A DNA stretch of 64,000 nucleotides, taken from NCBI RefSeq assembly GCF_036850765.1, contig NC_089493.1, positions 194,326,706 through 194,390,705 on the forward strand, read 5' to 3'. Position 1 is the first letter of the stretch. The number at the start of each line of letters is the position of its first letter. This document shows positions 55,401 to 64,000 of the stretch, piece after piece. Origin of the DNA: Saccopteryx bilineata (taxonomy: Eukaryota; Chordata; Mammalia; Chiroptera; Emballonuridae). The position numbers were made by a program, and so were the translations under genes. Under the pieces are notes generated by a model. It worked only from the letters and a program-made list of their open reading frames with translations, was not told the DNA's origin and searched no databases.

Positions 55401-57450
55401 ACCGTGATCCCACGGAAGCTGGGACATCCCTCCCCCCAACGGTGCACACCAAGCTGGCTATTCACAGACACGGTGGGTCTTCCCCATAGGGCCCGCCCCA
55501 CCCTCCCCTCTGCACCCAGCTCTCAGCCCGGCCCGTGGCCCCTGGAACCTGGCTGGCTCAGCGGCTCGGCCGGTGTCAGGCACCAGTCAAGGACAGAGCA
55601 GGAGGAGAGCACAGTGGGTGTCAGACCCGGCTGGCTTCCTGCCAGCGGGGCCCCTTGGGCAGTGCCTGACTGTCTCTTCCTAAGGCCACAGTTCTGAGTG
55701 GGGGTGGCCTCTGTCCACAGCCACAGCTCAGGCAGGACTCTAACTGCTCCACCTCCTGCCCTTTGTCCCCTGAGGGTGGTAACAGCTTCCCTGGTGCTAT
55801 GCCACCTCCTTACCCAGTGCCCCCCTTGGCAAAGCCCCCTCACCGAGCCTCTCCAGTTGCCCTTCCCGAGCGGTACCCGTTATGGCCCCAAGCTGACACA
55901 CACATCACTCCCCACAACTCACACATAAGCTCCTTGAGCACAAGAGTCGTGTGTTTTAATTTCGTTTGTGTGTGTGTTTGATTTCAACCTCACCATCCCA
56001 GTGGTCGGTACTGGAAGACCTAGAACACAGGCAGGGGTCAGTAAAAGCTCACTAATAAAGGGACAAAGGAAGGAAGAACAGACAGAAGGATGGGCTGACA
56101 GATGGACAAACGTGTGGACGGGCAGATGGCTGGGTAGACACGTACATGCTCCTTCTGCAAACATGAACAGCAGCTGAGATTCCTTGAGTGCTCGGGGCCG
56201 GCAGGCCCGGCACCAGCCCTGTCCAGGCACTCTGACCTCTACGGGCAGTCTGTGCGCGGGGGCGGCGCCCTAAGAAAGAGAAGCGTGGGCGGGGGGGGGG
56301 GGGGGAGGCCATTTGCTTAAGGTCACGGTGAGGAACTGACAAGGCCAGGACTTCATCCCGGGGCCTCCAGAGCCTGAGATACTGATAACGCGGGGGCGTG
56401 GCTGGATGATTCCGGGGCCCCAAGGTCCAGTGCTCCAGCGGGCATGCTCCCCTGTCCCCGCCCGCTCCCTCCCTGACCCTGGCTGGCCCTGGCTCTCTTC
56501 ACAGTGGGCCCGGCTCCAGCACAATGCCCCCAAGGTCGTCCCTTACCCCCCTCCCCGCCCCAGCCTCGTCAACAAGCCCTTGTTCATCTCCTGGCAGGAG
56601 CTTGGCAGGTCTGCAGGCTTCTGCCCACAGAAAGAACCCCTTTCCTGGGAGAGCTGCTGGGCCGGGCCGGGTAAGACCAGCCTCACCCCTGCTCTCCGGG
56701 CGGAAAGGAGAATGGACACAAGGCGTGACCCACGATCCCGGCTCCGGGACACCGCCCCTCACAGCCTCCGAGACCAGGACTCCTGGCTCTTCCCTGCTGC
56801 GGGCTGGCGAAGAGCAGGCGGAAGGGCAAGGACCCAGGCACCACAGTCATCGCAGGGCAGTGAGCAGTCCTCACCTCACCGCGGGGGCTCCCTCGCCTGC
56901 CCCTGCCCTGCCCCCCAGCTCACATCCTCCCCACGCTTCTGCAGAACTGTTCGATCTGGCCATCTCTGGGAGGACCGCCAAGCAGCTCCCTCCCCACTTG
57001 GCCAATCAGGAAACCGAAGCACAGGGAGCTTGGGGAGGCCCGTTGGAGGTCATGCAGCAGGACAGAGGCCAAGCTCTGCCCGTTCCCAGCACCCGGAGCC
57101 CGCCACCCCGTCCGGCCGCCCACGCGGCCTGCTGTGGAGGCAGCGGGCAGCATTCATTTCACTCTTTGTGTATGCATGGCACATCCGGAACGGGGCCCTT
57201 GGTGGTTGGAGTGCCTCGGGACAGAAAAGCCCAGCTGAAACATTAGTGAAAACACAAAGAGGAAAACAAGACAGCTGCATCGACAGGGACAACAGGGGTG
57301 TCCCCAGGTGGACCCGCAGGAGTGCTGCTGAGGACAGGACCTCACCCCGGGCACCTGGGAGCAGCCCTTGGGCCGGCCTTCTGGGTTTCAGTCACCCCAG
57401 GACCCAGCCAACAGCCATCATCGTTCTCAGCCATGGTAGCATGGTCCCTG
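55401..57450. other. GC-rich unique DNA, no gene seen
   Basis: It includes a 15-G run at 56291-56305, a diverged antisense MIR scrap at about 56300-56380, and another MIR scrap at about 57000-57080 ('aatcaggaaaccgaagcaca'). A 367-residue plus frame crosses 56406-57509 but runs through MIR scraps and has no domain. Confidence 0.4.
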
Positions 57451-57454
57451 TGTT

Positions 57455-57640
57455 CCGGGCTCAGGCCCAATCGGGTCACATCCTGGCTCTGCCAGTTCTG
57501 GCTGTGTGACCTCGGACAGCTGAACTAACTTCTCTGAGCCACAGCGTGCTGGGCCTGGCTCCCGGGGCAGCCGGGGGCGTGTGTGGGATGATGCAGATAG
57601 AGCCCTCACTGGGGTCAGACACAGCTGGCCCCTTATAGCC
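57455..57640 (+). repeat. MIR SINE fossil
   Basis: Sense MIR: 'cacatcctggctctgccagt', 'tggctgtgtgacctcggaca' and 'aacttctctgagccacagcg'. Confidence 0.8.
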
Positions 57641-57679
57641 CTACTAAGCAATAAAGCCTGTTCTTGCTCTACATTCAAG

Positions 57680-57871
57680 AAAGCCCTTTGGGGCCCTGGC
57701 CGGACCGCTCGATCCATTAGAGCATCATCCCAATAAGCAGAGGTGGCCAGTTCAATCCTGGTCAGGGCACATACAGGCACAGACCGATGTCCCTGCCTCT
57801 CTCTTGCCTTTCCTCTGTCTCTAAAATTAATACATCAATTTAAACAAACAAACCAAATCAAAGGCCCTTTG
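57680..57871 (+). mobile_element. Family C (Ves-like) short SINE
   Basis: The element is about 57692-57859. The head is 'ggccctggccggaccgctcg', with the 'gcatcatcccaataagcaga' arm shared with the copy at 2115 and B box-like 'agttcaatcctgg'. The flanks 'aaagccctttg' and 'aaaggccctttg' differ by one inserted base, so an imperfect target duplication survives. Confidence 0.85.
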
Positions 57872-58084
57872 TATCCACTTGAGAGCAGGGTGGGCGCTCA
57901 GGGTCCGGAGCAGGCTGTCCGGGGACGCTGCCGCGCCGACTCTGCCCGGCTACGGAGAAAGCAACATGACATTTTAAAGCCTCCCTGCCATGTGTTTTAA
58001 ACGGGGCTAACTGTAATCCCTGCCCCTGGGCTGGTGTGAAGTTTAAATAGGATAATCCACGCAGGGCTTATCACAGCCCCGGAC

Positions 58085-58285
58085 CCAGGACAAGTACGCC
58101 ACGTCATTAGTATCCTCTACCTTCCCAAATGCCCAGTTGGTGTTCAGGAGACACATCGCAGCCCCCCACCCGACAGGTGACAGAAGCGAGGCTGGGGGAG
58201 GTGAAATGGTGAGACTGGGGTCGCACAGCTGGGAAGCGGCTGGGCTGGGACTGCTGTCCTGGGCTCCCCATGCTAGGTCAGCGCC
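58085..58285 (-). repeat. MIR SINE fossil
   Basis: Antisense MIR: 'gacaggtgacagaagcgagg', then 'gactggggtcgcacagctgg'. Confidence 0.65.
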
Positions 58286-58399
58286 CTTCCCATCACAAGA
58301 ATCCTGAGTGTGGTCGCTTGGCGGGACCCGGAGGTCCCGGTCAGTGCCTCCCGACAGAATGAGCCAGGAGACACCTCGTGAAAAACGCCTTGTCCGCAG

Positions 58400-58580
58400 C
58401 TTCAGGTGGATCTGGTTTCAGACCACCCTCCTCACTATGTGATCTCGGTTGGAACCTTTAACCTCGCTAGGCCTCAGTTTCCCATCCATAACTTGGCAGT
58501 ATAATTACTGCCACCGTCCTCAGGGCTCAGGGTCGATGTGAGCGGTAAACGAGAATGGTGTCCAAGTTCCCGGCGCCGTG
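58400..58580 (+). repeat. MIR SINE fossil directly before a minisatellite
   Basis: Sense MIR: 'tatgtgatctcggttggaac', 'ctaggcctcagtttcccatc' and 'ggcgccgtgccaaaccacgg'. The pyrimidine minisatellite starts within about 30 bases of its end. Confidence 0.85.
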
Positions 58581-58604
58581 CCAAACCACGGTGATGGCTC
58601 AGAA

Positions 58605-60405
58605 AACACCCCCGTTCCCTCTCCCCCCGCCCCGTTCCCTCTCCTCCCCCCCACCCCCCACATCTGCCATTGCCTCCCCTGGGGCTCCTGGCACCAGCCC
58701 CGTTCCCTCTCCCCCCCCCCCGTTCCCTCTCCCCCCCACTCACCCCCGCATCTGTCATTGCCTCCCCTGGGGCTCCTGGCACCAGCCCTGTTCCCTCTCC
58801 CCCACCCCGTTCCCTCTCCCCCCTTCCCTCTCCTCCCCTCCCACCCCCCTGCATCTGTCATTGCCTCCCCTGGGGCTCCTGGCACCAGCCCTGATCCCTC
58901 TCCCCCCCCCCCGTTCCCTCTCCCCCCCCCCGTTCCCTCTCCTCCCATCCCCACCCCCCTGCATCTGTCATTGCCTCCCCTGGGGCTCCTGGCACCAGCC
59001 CCGTTCCCTCTCCCCCCCCCGTTCCCTCTCCCCCCCACCCCCCTGCATCTGTCATTGCCTCCCCTGGGGCTCCTGGCACCAGCCCCGTTCCCTCTCCCCC
59101 CCCCCCGTTCCCTCCCCCCATTACCCCTCCCCCACCCCACCCCCCGCATCTGTCATTGCCTCCCCTGGGGCTCCTGGCACCAGCCCCGTTCCCTCTCCCC
59201 CCCCTTCCCTCTCCTCCCCTCCCACCCCCCTGCATCTGTCATTGCCTCCCCTGGGGCTCCTGGCACCAGCCCTGATCCCTCTCCCCCCCCCCGTTCCCTC
59301 TCCCCCCCCCGTTCCCTCTCCTCCCATCCCCACCCCCCCTGCATCTGTCATTGCCTCCCCTGGGGCTCGTGGCACCAGCCCCGTTCCCTCTCCCCCCCCT
59401 TCCCTCTCCTCCCCTCCCACCCCCCTGCATCTGTCATTGCCTCCCCTGGGGCTCCTGGCACCAGCCCTGATCCCTCTCCCCCCCCCGTTCCCTCTCCCCC
59501 CCCATTCCCTCTCCTCCCATCCCCACCCCCCTGCATCTGTCATTGCCTCCCCTGGGGCTCCTGGCACCAGCCCCGTTCCCTCTCCCCCCCCGTTCCCTCC
59601 CCCCATTACCCCTCCCCCACCCCACCCCCCGCATCTGTCATTGCCTCCCCTGGGGCTCCTGGCACCAGCCCCGTTCCCTCTCCCCCCCCCCCCGTTCCCT
59701 CTCCCCCCTCCCCGTTCCCTCTCCTCCCCCCCACCCCCCGCATCTGCCATTGCCTCCCCTGGGGCTCCTGGCACCAGCCCCGTTCCCTCTCCCCCCCCCC
59801 GTTCCCTCTCCCCCCCACCCACCCCCGCATCTGTCATTGCCTCCCCTGGGGCTCCTGGCACCAGCCCCGTTCCCTCTCCTCCCCCCACCCCCCGCATCTG
59901 CCATTGCCTCCCCTGGGGCTCCTGGCACCAGCCCCGTTCCCTCTCCCCCCCCCGTTCCCTCCCCCACCCCGTTCCCTCTCCCCCACCCCATTCCCTCTCC
60001 TCCCCCCACCCCCCGCATCTGCCATTGCCTCCCCTGGAGCTCCTGGCACCAGCCCCGTTCCCTCTCCCCCCCCCCCGTTCCCTCCCCCACCCCGTTCCCT
60101 CTCCCCCACCCCGTTCCCTCTCCTCCCCCCACCCCCCGCATCTGTCATTGCCTCCCCTGGAGCTCCTGGCACCAGCCCCGTTCCCTCTCCCCCCTCCCCG
60201 TTCCCTCTCCTCCCCCCACCCCCTGCATCTGCCATTGCCTCCCCTGGGGCTCCTGGCACCAGCCCCGTTCCCTCTCCCCCCCTTGTTCCCTCCCCCCCCC
60301 CCGTTCCCTCTCCTCCCCCCCCCCCGTTCCCTCTCCTCCCCCCACCCCCTGCATCTGTCATTGCCTCCCCTGGGGCCCCTGGCACCAGCCCCGTTCCCAG
60401 CCAGA
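58605..60405. repeat. Large pyrimidine-rich minisatellite with 18 core copies
   Basis: The core 'catctgtcattgcctcccct' plus 'ggggctcctggcaccagcc' recurs 18 times (from 58661 to 60352). Between cores are variable C-run and 'ccgttccctctcc' blocks. Core-to-core spacing runs 67-126 bases. In the centre it alternates long and short (110/84, 101/86, 109/86, 106/98, 109/87), giving a dimeric unit of about 195 bases. Frames of up to 625 residues stay open because the unit lacks stops. Confidence 0.97.
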
Positions 60406-60710
60406 GGGACCCGGGTGACTGACGGGACCTGACACTCTGGCTGACAGAGCAGTTTCATCTCCATCAGCCTGGCCAGCCTCCCAGGCCCTGGCCACAGCGA
60501 CTTCCTCCCACCTGGACACGGCAGAGTAAGGAGGTCATGACAGGGCGGGGCGGGGCGGGGCTGCCCAGATCCTCCGGGTCCTGCCTTTCCCTCCCTCTCC
60601 ACCCCCTTCTCCCGCCTCCCCTCACCCCTCCCGAAACTTTCAAGGAAGCGCCGCCGAAGCCTCTGATGATGATCCAAAAATTACTAACACCAAAAAGTAT
60701 AAGGTGGCCT
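60406..60710. other. Unique DNA, no gene seen
   Basis: Contains a short (CGGGG)n stretch at 60543-60562. Nothing else is recognised. Confidence 0.4.
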
Positions 60711-60990
60711 GACCAGGCGGTGGCGCAGTGGATAGAGCGTCGGACTGGGATGCGGAGGACCCAGGTACAAGACCCCGAGGTCGCCAACTTGAGCGCGGGC
60801 TCATCTGCTTTGAGCAAAAAGCTCACCAGCTTGGACCCAAGGTCGCTGGCTCAAGCAAGGGGTCACTCAGTCTGCTGAAAGCCCGTGGTCAAGGCACATA
60901 GGAGAAAGCAATTAATGAACAAATACACAGCTACAAAGAAAAATTGATGCCTCTCATCTCTCTCCCTGTCTGTCCCTCTCTCCGTCTCTG

Positions 60991-61036
<46 letters not shown>
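60711..61036 (+). mobile_element. Family B SINE ending in an (AC)n tail
   Basis: The head is 'cctgaccaggcggtggcgca' with a B box altered to 'ggtacaagacc'. The body has 'gagcgcgggctcatctgct' and 'ggtcgctggctcaagcaag'. Where an A-tail is expected the element ends in about 22 AC units (60992-61035), followed by 'agtacgaggggat'. That resembles the upstream flank 'agtataaggtgg', so a decayed target duplication is likely. Confidence 0.88.
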
Positions 61037-61038
<2 letters not shown>

Positions 61039-61244
61039 CGAGGGGATTGAATCCTGCAACGGCTGAGTGTACTCTTATCCTAATCTACGGGCACTGAGGA
61101 TACAAAGTTGAACATGATGGTCCGGCCTTTGGAGACCTCCAGAGAAAAATGATGCAGCAACAGAAATAGATAAAACAACAGGATGCCCCATGATAAATAA
61201 AAATCATACAGCTGCCATGTCTTTATCTGGATCCCCACGCGTGC

Positions 61245-61385
61245 TCCTGTTGAAGGTTACAGCTCGGGGTCAGAGAGGCCATGAACCTTGCCCGAGCTCA
61301 CACAGCCAGTAAGGGATGGAACTGGACTCACACGCACGTCTGTCTGATCTCAAAAGCCGGGCTCTTTTCACTCCATCCAAGTTTA
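61245..61385 (-). repeat. MIR SINE fossil
   Basis: Antisense MIR: 'ggggtcagagaggccatgaa', 'ccgagctcacacagccagta' and 'gggatggaactggactcaca'. Confidence 0.8.
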
Positions 61386-61779
61386 TCTCTATTGGGAATG
61401 TCCCAAGTGGGAGAGGGACAGTTATCGTGCCAGGTGAAAGGAGGAATAAAATGACACAAATGACAAGTAAATGACTTGCCTGGGAAGGGGTAAAGAAAAC
61501 GTCACCAAAAATGCTCCTGAGTCAGAGGTGGCGGGAGGGTGACGAAGTCTGCACACCGGTACCTGCATGCCTGCGGCTATAACCCTACCTCTCTATCTCC
61601 ACCTCTGTGACATGCTCCCCCACCTCCCAGGCCCCCTGAACCAAACTGCCAGCCCACTCTGCACTGCACATGGCGACTATAACTGAATGTACGCCGTGGG
61701 GGCTGGGAGCTGACGAGGTCATCAAGAAAAGTCAATTCAAGTAGGGAATCATTTGAATAATGAAATATCTGCTGCCTGT
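61386..61779. other. Unique DNA, no gene seen
   Basis: No recognisable exon, RNA gene or repeat. Confidence 0.4.
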
Positions 61780-62150
61780 CTTACTCTGTTCTGGCTGATA
61801 TAGCAAAACACCAGGGACTGGGTGACTTTATAAAATAGTGAAATTTATGTCTCAGTTTCAGAGGCTGGGAAGTCCAAGGTCAGGGTGCCAGCAGGGTCCC
61901 GTTCTGGTGAGAGCTCTCTTCCAGGCCCCACCCGGCACCTTCCTGCCACACGCCGCCCGGTGGAAGGGGCATGGGAGCTCTGTGGGGTCTCATGATTTCA
62001 TAAGAACACGAACCCCATTCCTGAGGGCTCCACCCTCACAAGCCGATCACCTCCCAAAGGCCCCGGCTCCTAACCCCGACCATCGCATTGGGTGCTAGGA
62101 TTTCGACATGTGAATAGAAGGAGACACAAATATTCGGACCATGGCGGTGC
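61780..62150 (-). mobile_element. Solitary LTR, ERVL-MaLR type, minus strand
   Basis: Antisense landmarks in order: 'tactctgttctggctgatat', 'agcaaaacaccagggactgg', 'gaggctgggaagtccaaggt', 'gctccaccctcacaagccga', 'cacctcccaaaggccccggc' and 'gtgctaggatttcgacatgt'. This is one of the better preserved LTRs in the window. No internal retroviral sequence is attached. Confidence 0.85.
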
Positions 62151-63535
62151 CTAAGCATCTTGTTCCGACGCCGAGCACATCAATGCCCGCGTATCCGAAC
62201 CACACTCAGAGGGAGGCCTCTGAGGTCCGCTGATGGGATTCCGCAATTGCCTTTTCCCGCAGAGCACAGCGACGGTGCGGCTAACGTGTCCACTTCAGGC
62301 ATCCTCGACGGGGGGACGAGAAAAAGCAACCCGGGTGCAGAATTCTCCCAGATTTTTATGCTGATTTTCCTAAATGTGAGATGAGCTGTCGAAATAGGAG
62401 CACAAGGAAGAGAAAGAGAAAGCAGTCGCTCCAGTGAACGCTACGCTGAATGCTTTGGAGACGCTCCGTAACAATGTGTTACTGGGAGGTAACACACAGG
62501 ACTGATTCCTGCTAACGGGCGCCTTGACTGGCAGGGCCGAGAGACCTCGTGTCAGCTCAACCGGAGAGCAGCCTGCTGGCCTCGGCTGTCAGCATGCCGC
62601 CGGCCGCAGGGAACAGGGAAAAGAGTCATTTATCAAAACAGACAGCGAGGCGGAGGCCGGAGAGAGGGAGTTTTCTGTGTGTGAGCTCCCACAGCATCCA
62701 CGTGGGGTGGAGACCTGCCCAGTGCTCTAGCCAGCTCCATCTCCCTTCTTGTTCTCCCGGGAGGAAGGCACGAGCTAGCCAGCAAGATCCTGCCATGCTG
62801 AACGGACTCCTTTTACTAGTGGGCAGGGTCACTGTGCCAGAAAGGGACAGCGCCTTGTCACAGCTTTGTCTCTCCTCTCTCCTTTCCGTGACTCTTAGCT
62901 CACGTCTCCGGTTCCATACTGGTGACAGGAGTTGAAAAGGGGCATGTATTGCGAGGGGACAGCAAGACAGGAGGACCCGGTTGAGGACGAGGCTGGGAGG
63001 CAGACGGGCGTTAGTTCGCAAGGATCTTGGGCACCAGGCTGGGGCATTGGGACGTTATCCTGTAGGCCATGAGGTGGCATCTGTGCTAAAGAAAGGTCAC
63101 TCGGGCAGCTGACTTGGAGAATGGAACAGAGAGGGCATTGAGGAGACTGCCACTGTCCCCCAGGCAAGAAGTGACGAGGCTTAACCCGAGATGGGGAGTA
63201 AGGTGGGGATGGGGAGATGACACCTGGTCCGACAATGAGTCAGACACGAGGAAGGGACGAGAAAGTCTCCGATGGTTTCTATCTTGACCAACTGGTCCCA
63301 CCTGCCCAATGGGATGGGGAAGACGGGAGTGAGAGCAGCTTTGAGGTCAAGAAGGTGAAGGCTTCGCATTGGCCACATAATAAGCTTGAAAGGCAGACAG
63401 GAGAGGTCCAGAAACACTCAGACCTACCTAGAAGATGGCATCATAGAGACGGAGCTGATCTAGCTGCTTGAATCGGGAAAAGCACCCCCTGCCTTGACAG
63501 GACCCGATTGCCTCGCTCTGTCTAATACCTCACGG
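62151..63535. other. Unique DNA, no gene seen
   Basis: Mixed composition with frames up to 131 residues on both strands and no recognised domain, splice pair or repeat. Confidence 0.4.
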
Positions 63536-63539
63536 CAGG

Positions 63540-63790
63540 GGCTCGAGTGGAGAAAGCCCTGGCTTTGAGATCAGCCCCATCTAGGTAGAAACCGCAGCTC
63601 TGCTGATGCGGCTCTGGATACGTGATTTCATGCCTCTGAGACTCTGTTTGTTCATCTGACATGGAAATACGTTAAAAATGCATTCTCATGGACTATACTG
63701 AGAACCAAATGAGATAACGGATATAAAGCATCACGCTTATGCCTAGAACATAGTAGGTGTTCAATAAATGGTGCTAACTAGGAATCAGCA
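63540..63790 (+). repeat. MIR SINE fossil, near full length
   Basis: The whole MIR order is visible in sense: 'gaaagccctggctttgagat', 'tgcctctgagactctgtttg', 'tactgagaaccaaatgagat' and 'aacatagtaggtgttcaata'. It is one of the longest MIR copies in the window. Confidence 0.85.
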
Positions 63791-64000
63791 ATGGTATTTT
63801 ATTTGTAATCTATAGCATGTTATCTATTATTTTATTAACTCTACAGCAATCGAAGAGCTGTCATTCTGGAGTGGAGGGTCTAGTGACTCCAAGGGATTTG
63901 AGAAAGATATTGACTCATCTCAGTTCAACAAGACTCCTTGGCTGTCCTGGGTGCCCAGGCCTGTGACGGGTGCTAGGAATTTAGGGTGACCTCCCCGAGT

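Noticed and set aside
56406..57509. 367-residue plus-strand frame
   Set aside because: It runs through MIR scraps, a second frame is open alongside, and there is no recognisable domain.
58555..60432. Open frames of 625 and 614 residues (plus) and 518 (minus)
   Set aside because: Explained by a stop-free minisatellite unit; simultaneous openness in opposite strands and shifted frames argues against coding.

Overview
This window looks like non-coding DNA from a placental mammal, most probably a bat. The best evidence is many copies of tRNA-derived SINEs that I recognise as bat-type. One family has a head that begins with 'ccctggccggttggctcag' and is followed by a long unique body (family A). 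A second has 'cctgaccaggcggtggcgca' (family B), and there are a few older, shorter Ves-like copies (family C). Two short non-autonomous hAT DNA transposons also fit a bat, because DNA transposons have been active unusually recently in that order. I lean towards a horseshoe or roundleaf bat (Rhinolophoidea) or a sheath-tailed bat. The sequence alone does not separate these.

I recognise no protein-coding gene, rRNA, functional tRNA, CRISPR array or operon. All long open frames lie in tandem repeats or SINE bodies, or are chance frames in GC-rich DNA. The only weak hint of a gene is a good splice acceptor with a short open frame at about 6.36-6.55 kb, next to a GC-box cluster.

Layout. 0-9 kb: GC-rich unique DNA with MIR and L2 fossils, a 90-bp duplication, and a SINE inserted exactly at the head of another SINE. 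9.45-10.65 kb: a 99-bp minisatellite. 11.2-11.55 kb: a hAT element with a perfect 8-bp target duplication. 12.5-12.9 kb: a family B SINE. 14.9-16.1 kb: a pyrimidine-rich 36-bp minisatellite running into a MIR. 17-22 kb: L1 3' ends, four family A or related SINEs and a duplication of about 100 bp. 23.9-24.6 kb: an old dispersed repeat that has grown internal 50-bp and 20-bp tandem arrays. 24.7-45 kb: mostly GC-rich unique DNA with MIR, L2 and LTR fossils, SINEs, a second hAT element, and 57-bp, 107-bp and 30-bp tandem repeats. 46.8-47.85 kb: a second pyrimidine-rich minisatellite. 48.9-54.5 kb: an AT-rich island of L1 debris, including a broken L1 ORF2 on the plus strand that is split by a SINE and ends in an odd duplication plus hairpin. 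54.5-64 kb: a return to GC-rich DNA, with a third large pyrimidine minisatellite (58.6-60.4 kb), SINEs, MIRs and an LTR.

The most unusual structure is at 53.8-54.4 kb: an exact 84-bp direct repeat whose second copy is followed, after 8 bases, by a perfect 42-bp inverted copy. No new biological system with genes was found. The notable content is repeat biology: nested insertions with clean target duplications, and several young tandem arrays, three of which adjoin MIR fossils.
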